Shown: positions 7,303 through 15,936, numbered from the stretch's first letter. The stretch: 64,000 nucleotides of DNA from Sporomusa sphaeroides DSM 2875 (GCF_001941975.2 NZ_CP146991.1:2696501-2760500), one strand, 5' to 3'. Translations and numbers: made by a program. The notes: generated from the sequence alone by a model not told the origin.

Positions 7303-8255
7303 AGCCAATTCCTCCGTTTGCTGAGTCCCTGTAGCAACTCCTGGGGCGGGCGCTCCCGGTATTCAGCAGCTTCAAGCAAGGTTTGAAGCTGGCCGGGCTT
7401 GCGTTCATGCTGCGCCAATTTTTCTTTTTCCTGCCTGCTGAGTTGTTCGACAAAATAGCGGGCGGTTTCCATGCCAACCTGGCGTCTCTCCTGGTCAATG
7501 GTAATCATATGGTAGCTGTCCTCCAGCGCGATCAGACGACTGGGACCGCTGATATGCTCTTTGATATAGATTGCGTTACGGATGCTGGCAATATCATCAT
7601 CGCGGGCATGGACCAGCAGGGTGGGAATCTTAATTTGGGGAAGATTTACCTTAACCAGGTCCACTAACCGCCACAGCTCGCGCAGCGACCGGCCCGGCGT
7701 CCCGGCAAAACCGGCAGCCGCAGGGTCACCGCTTATCATTTGGGCGTGGACTCGCTCGCGCAGCCGCTTGTTTTTGATGCCATAAGGCCAGGCTTCTTCA
7801 AAACGGTAACGCTTACCAATGTAAGGGAGCCTTAGGACAAGCGGCAGTAAAAAGCTTAGTCTTGGTATGCTCCAGCCATCCCACCATAAGGTAGTAGAAT
7901 ACAGGCTCAAGGCACGAATACGTCCGGGAAAAGTCTGGGCCAGACGCAGGCTGAGCACAGCTCCGGCCGAGATGCCGCCGGCAAAAATGACGTCAGCGTG
8001 CTCAGAAAAAGCGAAGAATGCTTCCTCGACACTTTTTGACCAATCCGCCCAGGTTGTCTGTAAAAGCTCAGCTTCCGCGACACAATGTCCGGCCAGGAGC
8101 GGGCAAAAAACGGTAAAGCCATAGGCGTTTAAATCTTTAGCTATGCCTGACAACTCCGTGGGGGTGCCTGTCAGACCATGGACAAGAATAACGCCGACAG
8201 GCCCCCCCGGCCACAATAACCCCATTGTTTTTAGTTGGTCTATTGATATAGTCAT
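7299..8255 (-). CDS. Alpha/beta hydrolase (carboxylesterase/monoacylglycerol-lipase type)
   Basis: A 318-residue alpha/beta hydrolase of the Est30/monoglyceride lipase type. The oxyanion region is VHGLTGTP (about 25-32), the nucleophile elbow GGISAGA (Ser about 96), the acid lies in HARDDDIAS (about 219) and the histidine in DSYHMIT (about 248), so the triad is complete. The lid region (about 125-190) is rich in aromatic and basic residues. The C-terminal 50 residues are polar and may be an extension (usual length is about 250). The gene begins 22 bases after the aminotransferase stop. In this operon it may cleave an acyl or ester group from an intermediate or from the exported product. Confidence 0.85.
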   Translation of the reverse strand: MTISIDQLKTMGLLWPGGPVGVILVHGLTGTPTELSGIAKDLNAYGFTVFCPLLAGHCVAEAELLQTTWADWSKSVEEAFFAFSEHADVIFAGGISAGAVLSLRLAQTFPGRIRALSLYSTTLWWDGWSIPRLSFLLPLVLRLPYIGKRYRFEEAWPYGIKNKRLRERVHAQMISGDPAAAGFAGTPGRSLRELWRLVDLVKVNLPQIKIPTLLVHARDDDIASIRNAIYIKEHISGPSRLIALEDSYHMITIDQERRQVGMETARYFVEQLSRQEKEKLAQHERKPGQLQTLLEAAEYRERPPQELLQGLSKRRNWL

Positions 8256-8277
8256 TGAATAACTTCACCCGCACCAA

Positions 8278-9663
8278 TCATTTCTTCGTTACCCGGTGCA
8301 GTACTTGGTCGAGCAAACGGAAAGCCAGATCGATTTCATTCCGGGAAATGTCTAATGACGGTGCGAACGTGATGACGTTTTTATAATAGCCGCCAATGTC
8401 GAGAACGAGGCCATATTGACGGCCATCTACTTCCAGGTCGCCCTTCATGGCTTCATCAACAATGCGATCCATCATCGCCTTATCAGGGGTAAAGCCGTCT
8501 TCAGCGCAGATTTCGGCCCTAAGGGCCAGGCCTAAGCCATCGACATCGCCAATAATAGCATAACGGGACTTAAGCTCCCTGAGTCCCTCCAGGAAATAAC
8601 GGCCGCTATCGTTAACGCGGGTTTCATAATCAATTTCTTCCAGCATCCGCACGGTTTCCAAAGCAACAGCCGTACCCAAGGGGTTACTGGCAAACGTGGA
8701 ATGCGTAGAGCCACAAGGGAAAACATCCGGTGTGATCATTGCTTCTTTAGCCCACAGGCCGGACAGGGGATTTAAACCATTGGTCATCGCTTTGCCGAAC
8801 ACCAGGACATCCGGCGTGACGCCAAAGTTTTCCAGACCCCAGTATTTACCTGTCCGGTAAAAGCCCATCTGAATTTCATCGTCGACCATGAGAATATTAT
8901 GCTGGTCTAAAATACGCTTTAGCGCCGGGAAGTAGCCATCTGGCGGAATAACGTAGCCGCCTGTTCCCTGAATGCACTCTACATAAAAGGCCGCGTATTC
9001 GGCCTCGTGGGCTTTGGGGTCCCATAATCCGTAGTATTCGGTCTCAAAGAGCCTCTCAAGCTGTTGTATACAAAACATATCGCAGCTCTCGCGGCTCAGC
9101 TTATAAGGACAGCGGAAACAGTAAGGGAAAGGCACAAATAGCGCCCGCTCGCCGAAATGCCCGTACCGGCGTCGATAACGGTACGACGAGGTAATGCTTG
9201 TGGCTCCGAGCGTACGACCATGATAGCCCCCTTCAAAAGCAAGCATGAGACTTTTCCCATGGCAGAAGTTGCGGACTAACTTCAGCGAGTCTTCAACAGC
9301 CTGCGAACCGCCGACATTGAAATGGACCCGGCCTTTGACCCGGTGCTTGTTTTCCATATACCGGCACAGTGCCGTTGCCAGCTCTACTTTTTCGCGGTGC
9401 AAATATTGTGATGCCAATTGCGGCAATGTGTCGAGCTGTCTTTTCAAAGCATTGTTTAGGCGCTCATTGCCGTAGCCAAAATTGACTGCCGAATACCACA
9501 TTTGCAGATCGAGGTAAGGCCGGTCGCGGTCGTCGTATACAAAGGAACCCTGACTGTGGACGAAGAGCTTAGGCGGGTCGATGTAGTGGACGGTATCGCC
9601 GTAGGAGCAATATGCGGCCTCAGCGGCCAATAAACTATTCTGATTTTTGTTGTCGTTTTTCAT
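8278..9663 (-). CDS. Class III PLP-dependent aminotransferase
   Basis: A 461-residue fold-type I aminotransferase of class III (acetylornithine/GABA/putrescine transaminase group; typical 400-460). Seen: the phosphate-binding NVGGSQAVEDSLKLVR (about 115-130), GGYHGRTLGAT (about 145-155), the PLP-ring aspartate in MVDDEIQMGFYRTG (about 260-273) and the Schiff-base lysine in VFGKAMTNG (about 289-297). A cysteine-rich insert (CFRCPYKLSRESCDMFC, about 178-194) is not usual for the family core. AGGAGG in the end of the HAD gene serves the ATG. Class III enzymes move amino groups to omega-amines or aldehydes, so a terminal amine is the probable product. Substrate not predictable. Confidence 0.9.
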   Translation of the reverse strand: MKNDNKNQNSLLAAEAAYCSYGDTVHYIDPPKLFVHSQGSFVYDDRDRPYLDLQMWYSAVNFGYGNERLNNALKRQLDTLPQLASQYLHREKVELATALCRYMENKHRVKGRVHFNVGGSQAVEDSLKLVRNFCHGKSLMLAFEGGYHGRTLGATSITSSYRYRRRYGHFGERALFVPFPYCFRCPYKLSRESCDMFCIQQLERLFETEYYGLWDPKAHEAEYAAFYVECIQGTGGYVIPPDGYFPALKRILDQHNILMVDDEIQMGFYRTGKYWGLENFGVTPDVLVFGKAMTNGLNPLSGLWAKEAMITPDVFPCGSTHSTFASNPLGTAVALETVRMLEEIDYETRVNDSGRYFLEGLRELKSRYAIIGDVDGLGLALRAEICAEDGFTPDKAMMDRIVDEAMKGDLEVDGRQYGLVLDIGGYYKNVITFAPSLDISRNEIDLAFRLLDQVLHRVTKK

Positions 9664-9665
9664 TA

Positions 9666-10409
9666 TTAACCTCCTGATTGGGCAAGCTTAGTCTCTGACT
9701 CAGAGCTCAAGCGCCGTAGTATTTCGTTGTAGTGAAAAGACTGGCTGTGCTGCAGGCAGTCCAAAATGCGGATAATTTTATAAAAATCGTCGTAAGGCAA
9801 ATAGTTGAGGCTGTTCTCGCGGCAATAAGCTTCCAGCGACAAGCCCCTTTTCGCTAAAACTAAAGCGGCGCGGGAAGCAAGACAAAAATCTGAACGGCCA
9901 TCGCCGATTAAAATAACGGGACTTTGGCTGGCGGCGGCTGCACATTTACAGACGCCCGACCCGCAGTTTTCACGACTGTGCGGAAAAGCCAGTTCATACC
10001 CGGACTCTATGATCCGCAGCTGATTGGCTATTATCGGAATATCCTGTAGCCCGTGGCGGGCTAAGACATGGCGGATGACATAATCAAGTCCATCGCTGAC
10101 AACGGTCAGGTCTATTTTTTGCCTGCGGACAAAAGCGATAAATTCTTTGAAGCCTTTGGCCAGCGAAATTTTATCTAAAAAATTATGTAAGTCAGCCAGG
10201 TTGAGGTCGAGCATCCCAATTTGTTGGGCCATACATTCGCGGGCCGTTATGTGCCCGGCTACCCATTGCCGCTCTATCTCCTCCCATTCCGGCGAAGCGA
10301 AGCGGCTAAGCAGGGCATCGGTTGTATCCATAGACGTAATGGTATTGTCAAAGTCACAGATGATAGAGAATGATCCGGAATTTTTCCAGCTTAAAGAGAG
10401 GTTTCTCAT
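9666..10409 (-). CDS. HAD-superfamily (subfamily IB, MtnX/SerB-like) phosphatase
   Basis: A 247-residue HAD phosphatase. Motif I is CDFDNTITSMDTTD (about 18-31; the catalytic pair D-x-D is intact), motif II the Ser in TVVSDGLDYV (about 102-111), and motifs III/IV IGDGRSDFCLA (about 173-183). The cap between motifs I and II is the helical type of phosphoserine-phosphatase and MtnX-like enzymes. A CxxGVCKCAAA cluster near 150 could bind metal but is unusual. SD AAAGGA precedes ATG at 10409, and the stop leaves one base before the aminotransferase ATG. It should remove a phosphate from a pathway intermediate, plausibly before or after the transamination step. Confidence 0.85.
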   Translation of the reverse strand: MRNLSLSWKNSGSFSIICDFDNTITSMDTTDALLSRFASPEWEEIERQWVAGHITARECMAQQIGMLDLNLADLHNFLDKISLAKGFKEFIAFVRRQKIDLTVVSDGLDYVIRHVLARHGLQDIPIIANQLRIIESGYELAFPHSRENCGSGVCKCAAAASQSPVILIGDGRSDFCLASRAALVLAKRGLSLEAYCRENSLNYLPYDDFYKIIRILDCLQHSQSFHYNEILRRLSSESETKLAQSGG

Positions 10410-10449
10410 ATGTTTTTATCCTTTTCCTGTGGTTTGCGGTTTTTGCCTG

Positions 10450-11328
10450 TCAATACCCGGCTTGTTTTAGCAATTCCAGGATCTCCAGGTTAAAAAGGTG
10501 TTGCTGGCTCTGCCATGCCGGTAGTCGGGAAATATCCAATTCCACCTGTGTGTCCAGCCTTGTCAATAGTTTTTTAAAAATACCTTTATACTCATAGTGG
10601 GAGATTTCACCGGTGATATCAACACCGGTCAGTTTACCGGCGCAGGCTTGTATCAACTGCGCAAGATGGCGTTTTTCAAACACGCCCTGGTCCCAGTTCG
10701 TCCTGATCAGATCCTGACGGAAAACATCCTTATCAATGGATAAATATATCCTGCGGGCTGTGGCCAGACGGTCGGCAAAAGCGGCTAACAGTTCATCGGC
10801 GGTCTCCGACCGGCGGCAATATTGCCGCCGGCCGAGCCACCCCAGCCAAGGCGCGTCCGGCCCGATACTCCAATAAGTCAGGCGCCTGGCAAGAAAGGGG
10901 GTAAGATAATTCTCCCAGGCATGAGACCAAGTAATATCGGCGGAAGTGATGCCGATGACATGCACATGGCTTACCGCTGGCAGCCGGCAGGCCCAGTATA
11001 TCCAGGAACCGCAGTGAATGCCAAACGGGTAACGCATATTATCCGGGTGATTGTCACAAACCACTATTTCAAACGCTTCACCACTCGCGGATAGCCTTTT
11101 TAAGGGAATCAGCGAAAGATGATGGTAGTCGCCGCTTCCCAGAAACAAACAACCATGCTCTGGCGGCAGGGTCAGGTGCTTTTCCAACCGGCCCAGCTCT
11201 CTTAATGAGCAGCCGTACCGGACAGATTCCTGCCAGTCCTGAAGCGGCCGCCGGACCTCACTGTCGGCAACACGTCGTACAGAATTGTCAAGATCAAGTA
11301 CTAACGCTGGTAATGAGTTCCAACTCAT
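10450..11328 (-). CDS. Arginase/agmatinase-fold (ureohydrolase-like) metallohydrolase
   Basis: About 292 residues with the metal-binding skeleton of ureohydrolases: GSGDYHHLSL in place of the usual GGDHS, CDNHPDNMRYP in place of DAHxDxR, and YLSIDKDVFRQD in place of SxDxDxxDP, followed by a TGVDITGE strand where the family has a terminal acidic residue. The di-manganese ligands (H, D-H-D, D-D) are therefore kept while residues that contact guanidino groups differ, which suggests a changed substrate. The ATG at 11328 overlaps the upstream stop (ATGA); a start 28 codons earlier would lie inside the acyltransferase gene. Family members hydrolyse arginine, agmatine, formiminoglutamate or deacetylate-like substrates. 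Confidence 0.8.
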   Translation of the reverse strand: MSWNSLPALVLDLDNSVRRVADSEVRRPLQDWQESVRYGCSLRELGRLEKHLTLPPEHGCLFLGSGDYHHLSLIPLKRLSASGEAFEIVVCDNHPDNMRYPFGIHCGSWIYWACRLPAVSHVHVIGITSADITWSHAWENYLTPFLARRLTYWSIGPDAPWLGWLGRRQYCRRSETADELLAAFADRLATARRIYLSIDKDVFRQDLIRTNWDQGVFEKRHLAQLIQACAGKLTGVDITGEISHYEYKGIFKKLLTRLDTQVELDISRLPAWQSQQHLFNLEILELLKQAGY

Positions 11329-12386
11329 AAGGACGCCAATGCCTTGCGGTCGTTTTCGAACAGGTGGCGCAAGGGGTAGAGCAAACGCCTGAGCAGCGGG
11401 TTTTCTATCCATACAAGGTGGCGTGTGAACGTGAACTTAGCCCCTAAGGAAGCTTTGACCTCCGGGTCTGTCCATCCGGCAATGTAACACGTGCACCCCT
11501 GTTTTAGGGCCAGTTCAAGGTTATAAAGCCAGCTGATGAAATAGAGGTTAAGCTGGCGCGCCAGCGGATATTTGAAGCCAATATATTTGTCGATTAAGGC
11601 GCCGTTATGAACCAGACAAATGTTATAGCCCGCTAAAATGCCATTATGGCGATAGGTGATTACCAGGCCATTAAGCTTTTTATTGTTCAGTATAGCCTTA
11701 AAGAAATCACGGCTTAACAGGTCGAATTGAACATGGCTTTGCTGAAATACTTCGAGGTACATAGCATAAAATTCATCTAAAACAGTCTCGCGCACAAAAA
11801 CCGGATCACCAGTAGGCAGGATGTCGGTTGATAGCGAACCGGCAGCTTTTAGCTTGCGTCGTAAATCCTTCCGTCGCCCTGAGGAAAGACGGCTAAGGTA
11901 ATCGTCAAGGCTGGAAAAATCAATCGGCACATACGCCAGGGCTTGTCCCTCAAGCTCGAAAAAGCCGCGCCTTATACTTTCCTCCACCAAGCGCTGCGAG
12001 TATTCGTTTTCTGCCGCGCTTAACAAGGGCGAATCAACCGGCAGGTCTTTTAAGATAGTGAGCGTCTGCCTGCCTGTAAGCTGACTGGCTAGGGTGTCGA
12101 ACAGACGGTTAGGAGCAATACCTGACGGCAGCGGCGCGTATTCGGTAATGGTGGTGCCGATAAAGCAGGCAGACCAGTTCAGCCAATCGGACCAATAGCG
12201 AAACAACGGCAATTTCTCAACCTTAGCTCGAACATCGTTTTCTAATGTCGTCAGAAGACCAAATCTGGTTTTAAAATAAAACAGACTGTCAGCCGCATAA
12301 CCGGCTGTAAAACCACGAGGCGGATGATAAAGAAAAAGATCAGGGTAAAAGTCCGGTTCAACTAAGTTGAAATACGAATTATTCAT
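11325..12386 (-). CDS. FemAB/GNAT-fold acyl- or aminoacyltransferase
   Basis: About 353 residues. The middle has the pattern of the BioF2-like/FemAB GNAT domain (PF13480): IDFSSLDDYLSRLSSGRRKDLRRKLKAAG (about 165-192 in part), DEFYAMYLEVFQQSH, and a C-terminal GYNICLVHNGALIDKYIGF core with a final TDPEVKASLGAKF. These enzymes transfer acyl, amino acid or similar groups to an amine and act in the cytoplasm. The ATG at 12386 is not preceded by its own SD; AAGGAG instead serves a nine-codon frame (12379-12408) that overlaps the start, so translation may be coupled. First gene of the operon whose promoter lies in the right direct repeat. Confidence 0.8.
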   Translation of the reverse strand: MNNSYFNLVEPDFYPDLFLYHPPRGFTAGYAADSLFYFKTRFGLLTTLENDVRAKVEKLPLFRYWSDWLNWSACFIGTTITEYAPLPSGIAPNRLFDTLASQLTGRQTLTILKDLPVDSPLLSAAENEYSQRLVEESIRRGFFELEGQALAYVPIDFSSLDDYLSRLSSGRRKDLRRKLKAAGSLSTDILPTGDPVFVRETVLDEFYAMYLEVFQQSHVQFDLLSRDFFKAILNNKKLNGLVITYRHNGILAGYNICLVHNGALIDKYIGFKYPLARQLNLYFISWLYNLELALKQGCTCYIAGWTDPEVKASLGAKFTFTRHLVWIENPLLRRLLYPLRHLFENDRKALASL

Positions 12387-12408
12387 AAAAGGCAATCGTT
12401 ATACTCAT
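12379..12408 (-). CDS. Nine-codon minicistron (MSITIAFYE) overlapping the acyltransferase start
   Basis: AAGGAG and an 8-base spacer precede ATG at 12408; the frame encodes MSITIAFYE and stops at a TAA that overlaps the next gene's first codons. It may be a coupling device for the operon, or the true N-terminus of the acyltransferase displaced by a frameshift. Confidence 0.35.
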   Translation of the reverse strand: MSITIAFYE

Positions 12409-12476
12409 ACTTTTTCTCCTTGATCAACGATACTGTATCAGTATAAATAGAATCAATACTAAATCCTATGGCTAAA

Positions 12477-12494
12477 TTCTTGCGATTCTCTTGC
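12477..12494 (-). promoter_or_regulatory. Direct-repeat box upstream of the seven-gene operon
   Basis: GCAAGAGAATC-GCAAGAA on the minus strand is a tandem repeat with an 11-base period, followed 30-40 bases downstream by TATACT (near 12441) and by the operon's first SD. It is the proposed site of the OmpR-type regulator at 12567-13070. Confidence 0.55.
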
Positions 12495-12518
12495 AATTTT
12501 ATTGCCAAATAGCAAAAA

Positions 12519-12565
12519 AAAACGGATTGCTTTCAGCTGTTCCACAGTGAAAGTCAATCCGTTTT
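12519..12565 (-). terminator. Intrinsic terminator of mgtA2-regulator transcript
   Basis: AAAACGGATTG...CAATCCGTTTT with an inner TTTC/GAAA helix, followed on the minus strand by a run of nine Us. It begins one base after the regulator's stop codon. The same structure occurs in the left repeat at about 6411-6457. Confidence 0.85.
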
Positions 12566-12566
12566 C

Positions 12567-13070
12567 CTATTCGCGTTCAGTAAACTTATAACCGATTCCC
12601 CAAATGGTAAGGATGTATTCCGGCGCATCCGGGTTTGGCTCAATCTTTTTGCGGAGCTTGCGGATAAAGGCCATAATATTACTATCTGCCATGAGATAAT
12701 CTTCCGCCCAAACCGCCTGGTAAATTTGCTCCTTGGTGAAAACCTCCCCCTTGTTTTTCGCAAGAAAATAGAGAATGTCAAATTCCTTGGGTGTCAAACT
12801 GACCTCTATCCCGCTATGCAGCACTTTACGGCTCTTGGGGTGAATTTCCAGGGCCCCGGCATAAATGCCATCATCTACGACATTGACGAAATGTTCTCCC
12901 TGACCGGTCATTCCCAGCATGAGGGTAGCCACTTCACCCTCCATCAAATCCGCTAATCCCTGGAGCAGTTCATTGGCATACCTGGATTTGGGATGTAAAT
13001 CTTGCAGGGTATTATACAGGTATTTAGCAAGGGAGGAATCCATCAGGATAAAGCTTGCATTTTTCTTCAA
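12567..13070 (-). CDS. OmpR/PhoB-type winged-helix DNA-binding protein without receiver domain
   Basis: A 167-residue protein. The C-terminal ~95 residues are a Trans_reg_C winged helix (about 70-165: SLTPKEFDILYFLAKNKGEVFT, IYQAVWAEDYLMADSN, FIRKLRKKIE, YILTIWGIGYKF). The first ~70 residues are not a CheY-like receiver and carry no phospho-acceptor pattern, so this is not a standard response regulator and no kinase gene is adjacent. A TTG start is placed 7 bases after AGGAGG directly following the mgtA2 stop, making an mgtA2-regulator operon. Its probable targets are the GCAAGA tandem repeats at 6381, 12477 and 15937. What it senses is unknown; Mg2+ status is the obvious guess. Confidence 0.8.
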   Translation of the reverse strand: MKKNASFILMDSSLAKYLYNTLQDLHPKSRYANELLQGLADLMEGEVATLMLGMTGQGEHFVNVVDDGIYAGALEIHPKSRKVLHSGIEVSLTPKEFDILYFLAKNKGEVFTKEQIYQAVWAEDYLMADSNIMAFIRKLRKKIEPNPDAPEYILTIWGIGYKFTERE

Positions 13071-13085
13071 TGTGATTCCTCCTTT

Positions 13086-15749
13086 CTAAATGAGCTCACC
13101 ATATTTCGCAACGTAGCTTCGTTTCCATACGGTCGTTAACAACATATAACTGGCAACAACAACAAGCAGGAACCCAAAATACCATAGAGGGAGAACCGTT
13201 AAGCCCAGGATATTGACTATAGGGGTAAAGGTAAGCCCCGTGAATAGCAGGATGCCGATAATCGTAATCAGCATAACCGGGGTCGATGGTCTGCTTTGCA
13301 GGAAGGGTATTTTTTGCGTTCGCAGCATGTGGATAATCAACACCTGTGTCCACATGGATTCCAGAAACCATCCGGTCTGGAAGAGTGCAATATATTGAAA
13401 CTGCATGGCCGGATCGGTTAACTGTGTATAGAGCAGCCCGCCGGTAAGCGCAGGACAAAGGACAAAGTATAAAAACAGGAAGGTGATTCCATCAAAGATA
13501 GAGCTGATGGGACCAAAAAACCGCATAAAACGTCCCAGCGTTTTACCGGACCATTCCCTGGGAGAGGAAAATACCTCCTGATCAACATGATCCCAAGGCA
13601 GCACAATACAAAGGATATCATAAAGCAGGTTCAGAAGCAGAATTTGAATAGCCGCCATCGGTAAAAAGGGCAGGAAGGCGCTGGCGCAAACAATGGAAAG
13701 AATATTGCCAAAGTTGGAGCTTGCGGTTATTTTGATATATTTGGACATGTTCGCAAAGGTTTTTCGGCCCTCTAAAATACCTTCCTCAAGTACATTTAAA
13801 TCTTTCTGCAGCAAAATGACATCGGCTACGTCCTTTGCCGCATCAACGGCGGTATCTACGGAGATGCCTACGTCCGCTTCACAGATCGCAGGAATATCAT
13901 TCAAGCCATCACCGAGAAAGCCTACAGTATGTCCATTCTCCCGCAAGGCCGTTACAATACGTACTTTTTGGCTGGGGCTTAATTCGGCAAAAACACTCGT
14001 TTTTTCTACGGCGTACCGCAGTTCCAAATCGGATAAGCGGTTTACGTCTGCTCCGGTCAGCATATTTTCAGAGGCGATGCCAATTCTGCTGCAAATAGAG
14101 ATGGCAATTTGCTGATGATCACCTGTCAAGATTTTCGTTTCGACTTGCAGATTCTTGAGCTTGGCAATGGACTGAGCCGCCGATTTTTTCGGCGCATCAA
14201 AGAAGGCAAGATACCCCAGCAAAACCATGTTGGCTTCGTCTGTCAGAGATACTGTATTTTGATTGCCTAAGTCTTTTCTCGCTACAGCAATCACCTTCAT
14301 GCCATCTTCCAGCATTTCATCCACCACCGCGGCGACGCTGCTTCTTCCATCTTCTAAAATAGGGTGGACGGTTCCTTGATACTCAACAAACGTGCAGCGG
14401 GAAAAAACCGCCTCCACATCGCCCTTCATAATGAGCTGATGACTTCCGTTATCGTCGGCGATGAGTGTACTGACATATTTGCGGGTATAGTCAAAGGGGA
14501 TTTCATCCACTTTGGTGTATTGCTTGGCTAAAGTCTCATAGTATTCACTTTTTTGAGGCATATTGCGACATTCCAAAATTGCTTTATCGATGGGATTTTT
14601 CACACCCGAGTGGTATAAGCTGTTCAGATAGGCAAAACGAAGCACTTCCTTGCTTTCATTGCCAAGGATGTCCATATAATATTCCAATAATATGTTTACA
14701 TTGGTCAGCGTTCCCGTTTTGTCCATACATAGAATATCCATGCTTCCAAAAACCTGCATGGCATTGATATCTTTAATGATCGTTTGTTTTTTGAACATGG
14801 CAGTACTGCCCTTTGCTAGACAGGCCGTGATTACCATAGGAAGCATTTCCGGGGTCAGTCCGACCGCTACCGATAATGCGAAAAGAAAGGCTTCCGTCCA
14901 ATTGCCTTGTGTAATGCCCGAAATAATAAAGACGATGGGAACCAAAACAATCATAAACCGGAGCAAAACCCAAGCAATTGAGTTGGCGCCTTTTTCAAAG
15001 CTGTTGGAAGTAAGCGCATTTGGCTGAATAAAATTTCCGTACAGTGTTTCTTTGCCAACGGCTAATACGATACCTTCGCCTTTTCCGCTGATCACACCCG
15101 TTCCCATAAAGACAAGGTTTTCGTACTGTAAAAAGGCCATTTGCTCCATATAGTCATGCTTTCTGCTGGTTTTTTCCAGGATGCCGCTTTCACCCGTGAT
15201 GGCGGATTGCGAAACAAACAGATCCATGGTATTTATCAAGCGCATGTCCGCTGGTACGCGATCACCTGCGGCTAAATAGACACGATCACCCACCACCAGG
15301 TTTTCGGCAGGTATTTTGATAATGACCCCATCTCTTTTTACATTGATATGGGTATGTACCAGCCGATCTAATTGATCGTAGGCATGTTTAGACCGAATTT
15401 CCTGGATAAAACGAACCACACCGCTGATAAGAATAATCACGCTGATAATGATCACCGTTGTGGCATTCTTATTTAAACTGTTTGTATGCCATACATCTGT
15501 TATGAAGGATACAATGGCCAGCACGAACAAAATAATGGTGAACGGGTTAATAAAGGCCCGGCGAATTCGAAACCATATGGTGTCCGCTTTTCTGGCAAAA
15601 ATATTGTTATCCCCATATTTTTTCTTCATGGCCTCAACCTGTTCCAACCGAAGTCCGTTGCGTGTGATACCCAAATCGTTATATAGAGCGGCCGTATCAC
15701 TATGAGCATATTTTTTCATACGATCGTTTAAGAGGGATGCTTTATTCAA
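13086..15749 (-). CDS. mgtA: MgtA-type P-type ATPase (copy 2, diverged)
   Basis: An 887-residue P-type ATPase clearly paralogous to the 3165-5924 product. TGES (actuator), DKTGTLT (phosphorylation, preceded by CM rather than CT), TGD and GDGLND are intact, so it should hydrolyse ATP. Differences from the standard MgtA pattern include KGDVEAVFS in place of KGAVEE at the nucleotide site, GDGLNDIPAICEADVGIS in the hinge, and LPWDHVDQE in place of IPWDNVDEE in the transmembrane ion region. Transport of Mg2+ is likely but another divalent cation is possible. TTG start with AGGAGG 7 bases upstream. It shares an operon with the receiver-less regulator, and its leader contains the tandem GCAAGAAA box. 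Confidence 0.9.
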   Translation of the reverse strand: MNKASLLNDRMKKYAHSDTAALYNDLGITRNGLRLEQVEAMKKKYGDNNIFARKADTIWFRIRRAFINPFTIILFVLAIVSFITDVWHTNSLNKNATTVIIISVIILISGVVRFIQEIRSKHAYDQLDRLVHTHINVKRDGVIIKIPAENLVVGDRVYLAAGDRVPADMRLINTMDLFVSQSAITGESGILEKTSRKHDYMEQMAFLQYENLVFMGTGVISGKGEGIVLAVGKETLYGNFIQPNALTSNSFEKGANSIAWVLLRFMIVLVPIVFIISGITQGNWTEAFLFALSVAVGLTPEMLPMVITACLAKGSTAMFKKQTIIKDINAMQVFGSMDILCMDKTGTLTNVNILLEYYMDILGNESKEVLRFAYLNSLYHSGVKNPIDKAILECRNMPQKSEYYETLAKQYTKVDEIPFDYTRKYVSTLIADDNGSHQLIMKGDVEAVFSRCTFVEYQGTVHPILEDGRSSVAAVVDEMLEDGMKVIAVARKDLGNQNTVSLTDEANMVLLGYLAFFDAPKKSAAQSIAKLKNLQVETKILTGDHQQIAISICSRIGIASENMLTGADVNRLSDLELRYAVEKTSVFAELSPSQKVRIVTALRENGHTVGFLGDGLNDIPAICEADVGISVDTAVDAAKDVADVILLQKDLNVLEEGILEGRKTFANMSKYIKITASSNFGNILSIVCASAFLPFLPMAAIQILLLNLLYDILCIVLPWDHVDQEVFSSPREWSGKTLGRFMRFFGPISSIFDGITFLFLYFVLCPALTGGLLYTQLTDPAMQFQYIALFQTGWFLESMWTQVLIIHMLRTQKIPFLQSRPSTPVMLITIIGILLFTGLTFTPIVNILGLTVLPLWYFGFLLVVVASYMLLTTVWKRSYVAKYGELI

Positions 15750-15936
15750 AGTGATACCTCCTTCCCACTTTCATTTCATTGTTTTTTAGTATACCATTAC
15801 TTTCAGAAATAGTTCATCTATGGGACGAATTGTTTTAAACCTGGCGAGAGATACAGGTGGTGTTATATGCTATTAAGAAAGCCATGTTTCCAAATTAATC
15901 AATGTATTTTTATTTTAACATACTGTCTTGAGAAAA

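Larger units (their letters stand above)
12437..12633 (-). repeat. Right copy of the ~190-bp direct repeat (regulator 3' end, terminator, promoter)
   Basis: Counterpart of 6341-6525. Here the coding part is the intact end of the regulator gene, and the promoter part drives the seven-gene operon. The copy is a few bases longer because of an insertion in the box region (TTGCAATTTTATTGCC). Confidence 0.8.
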
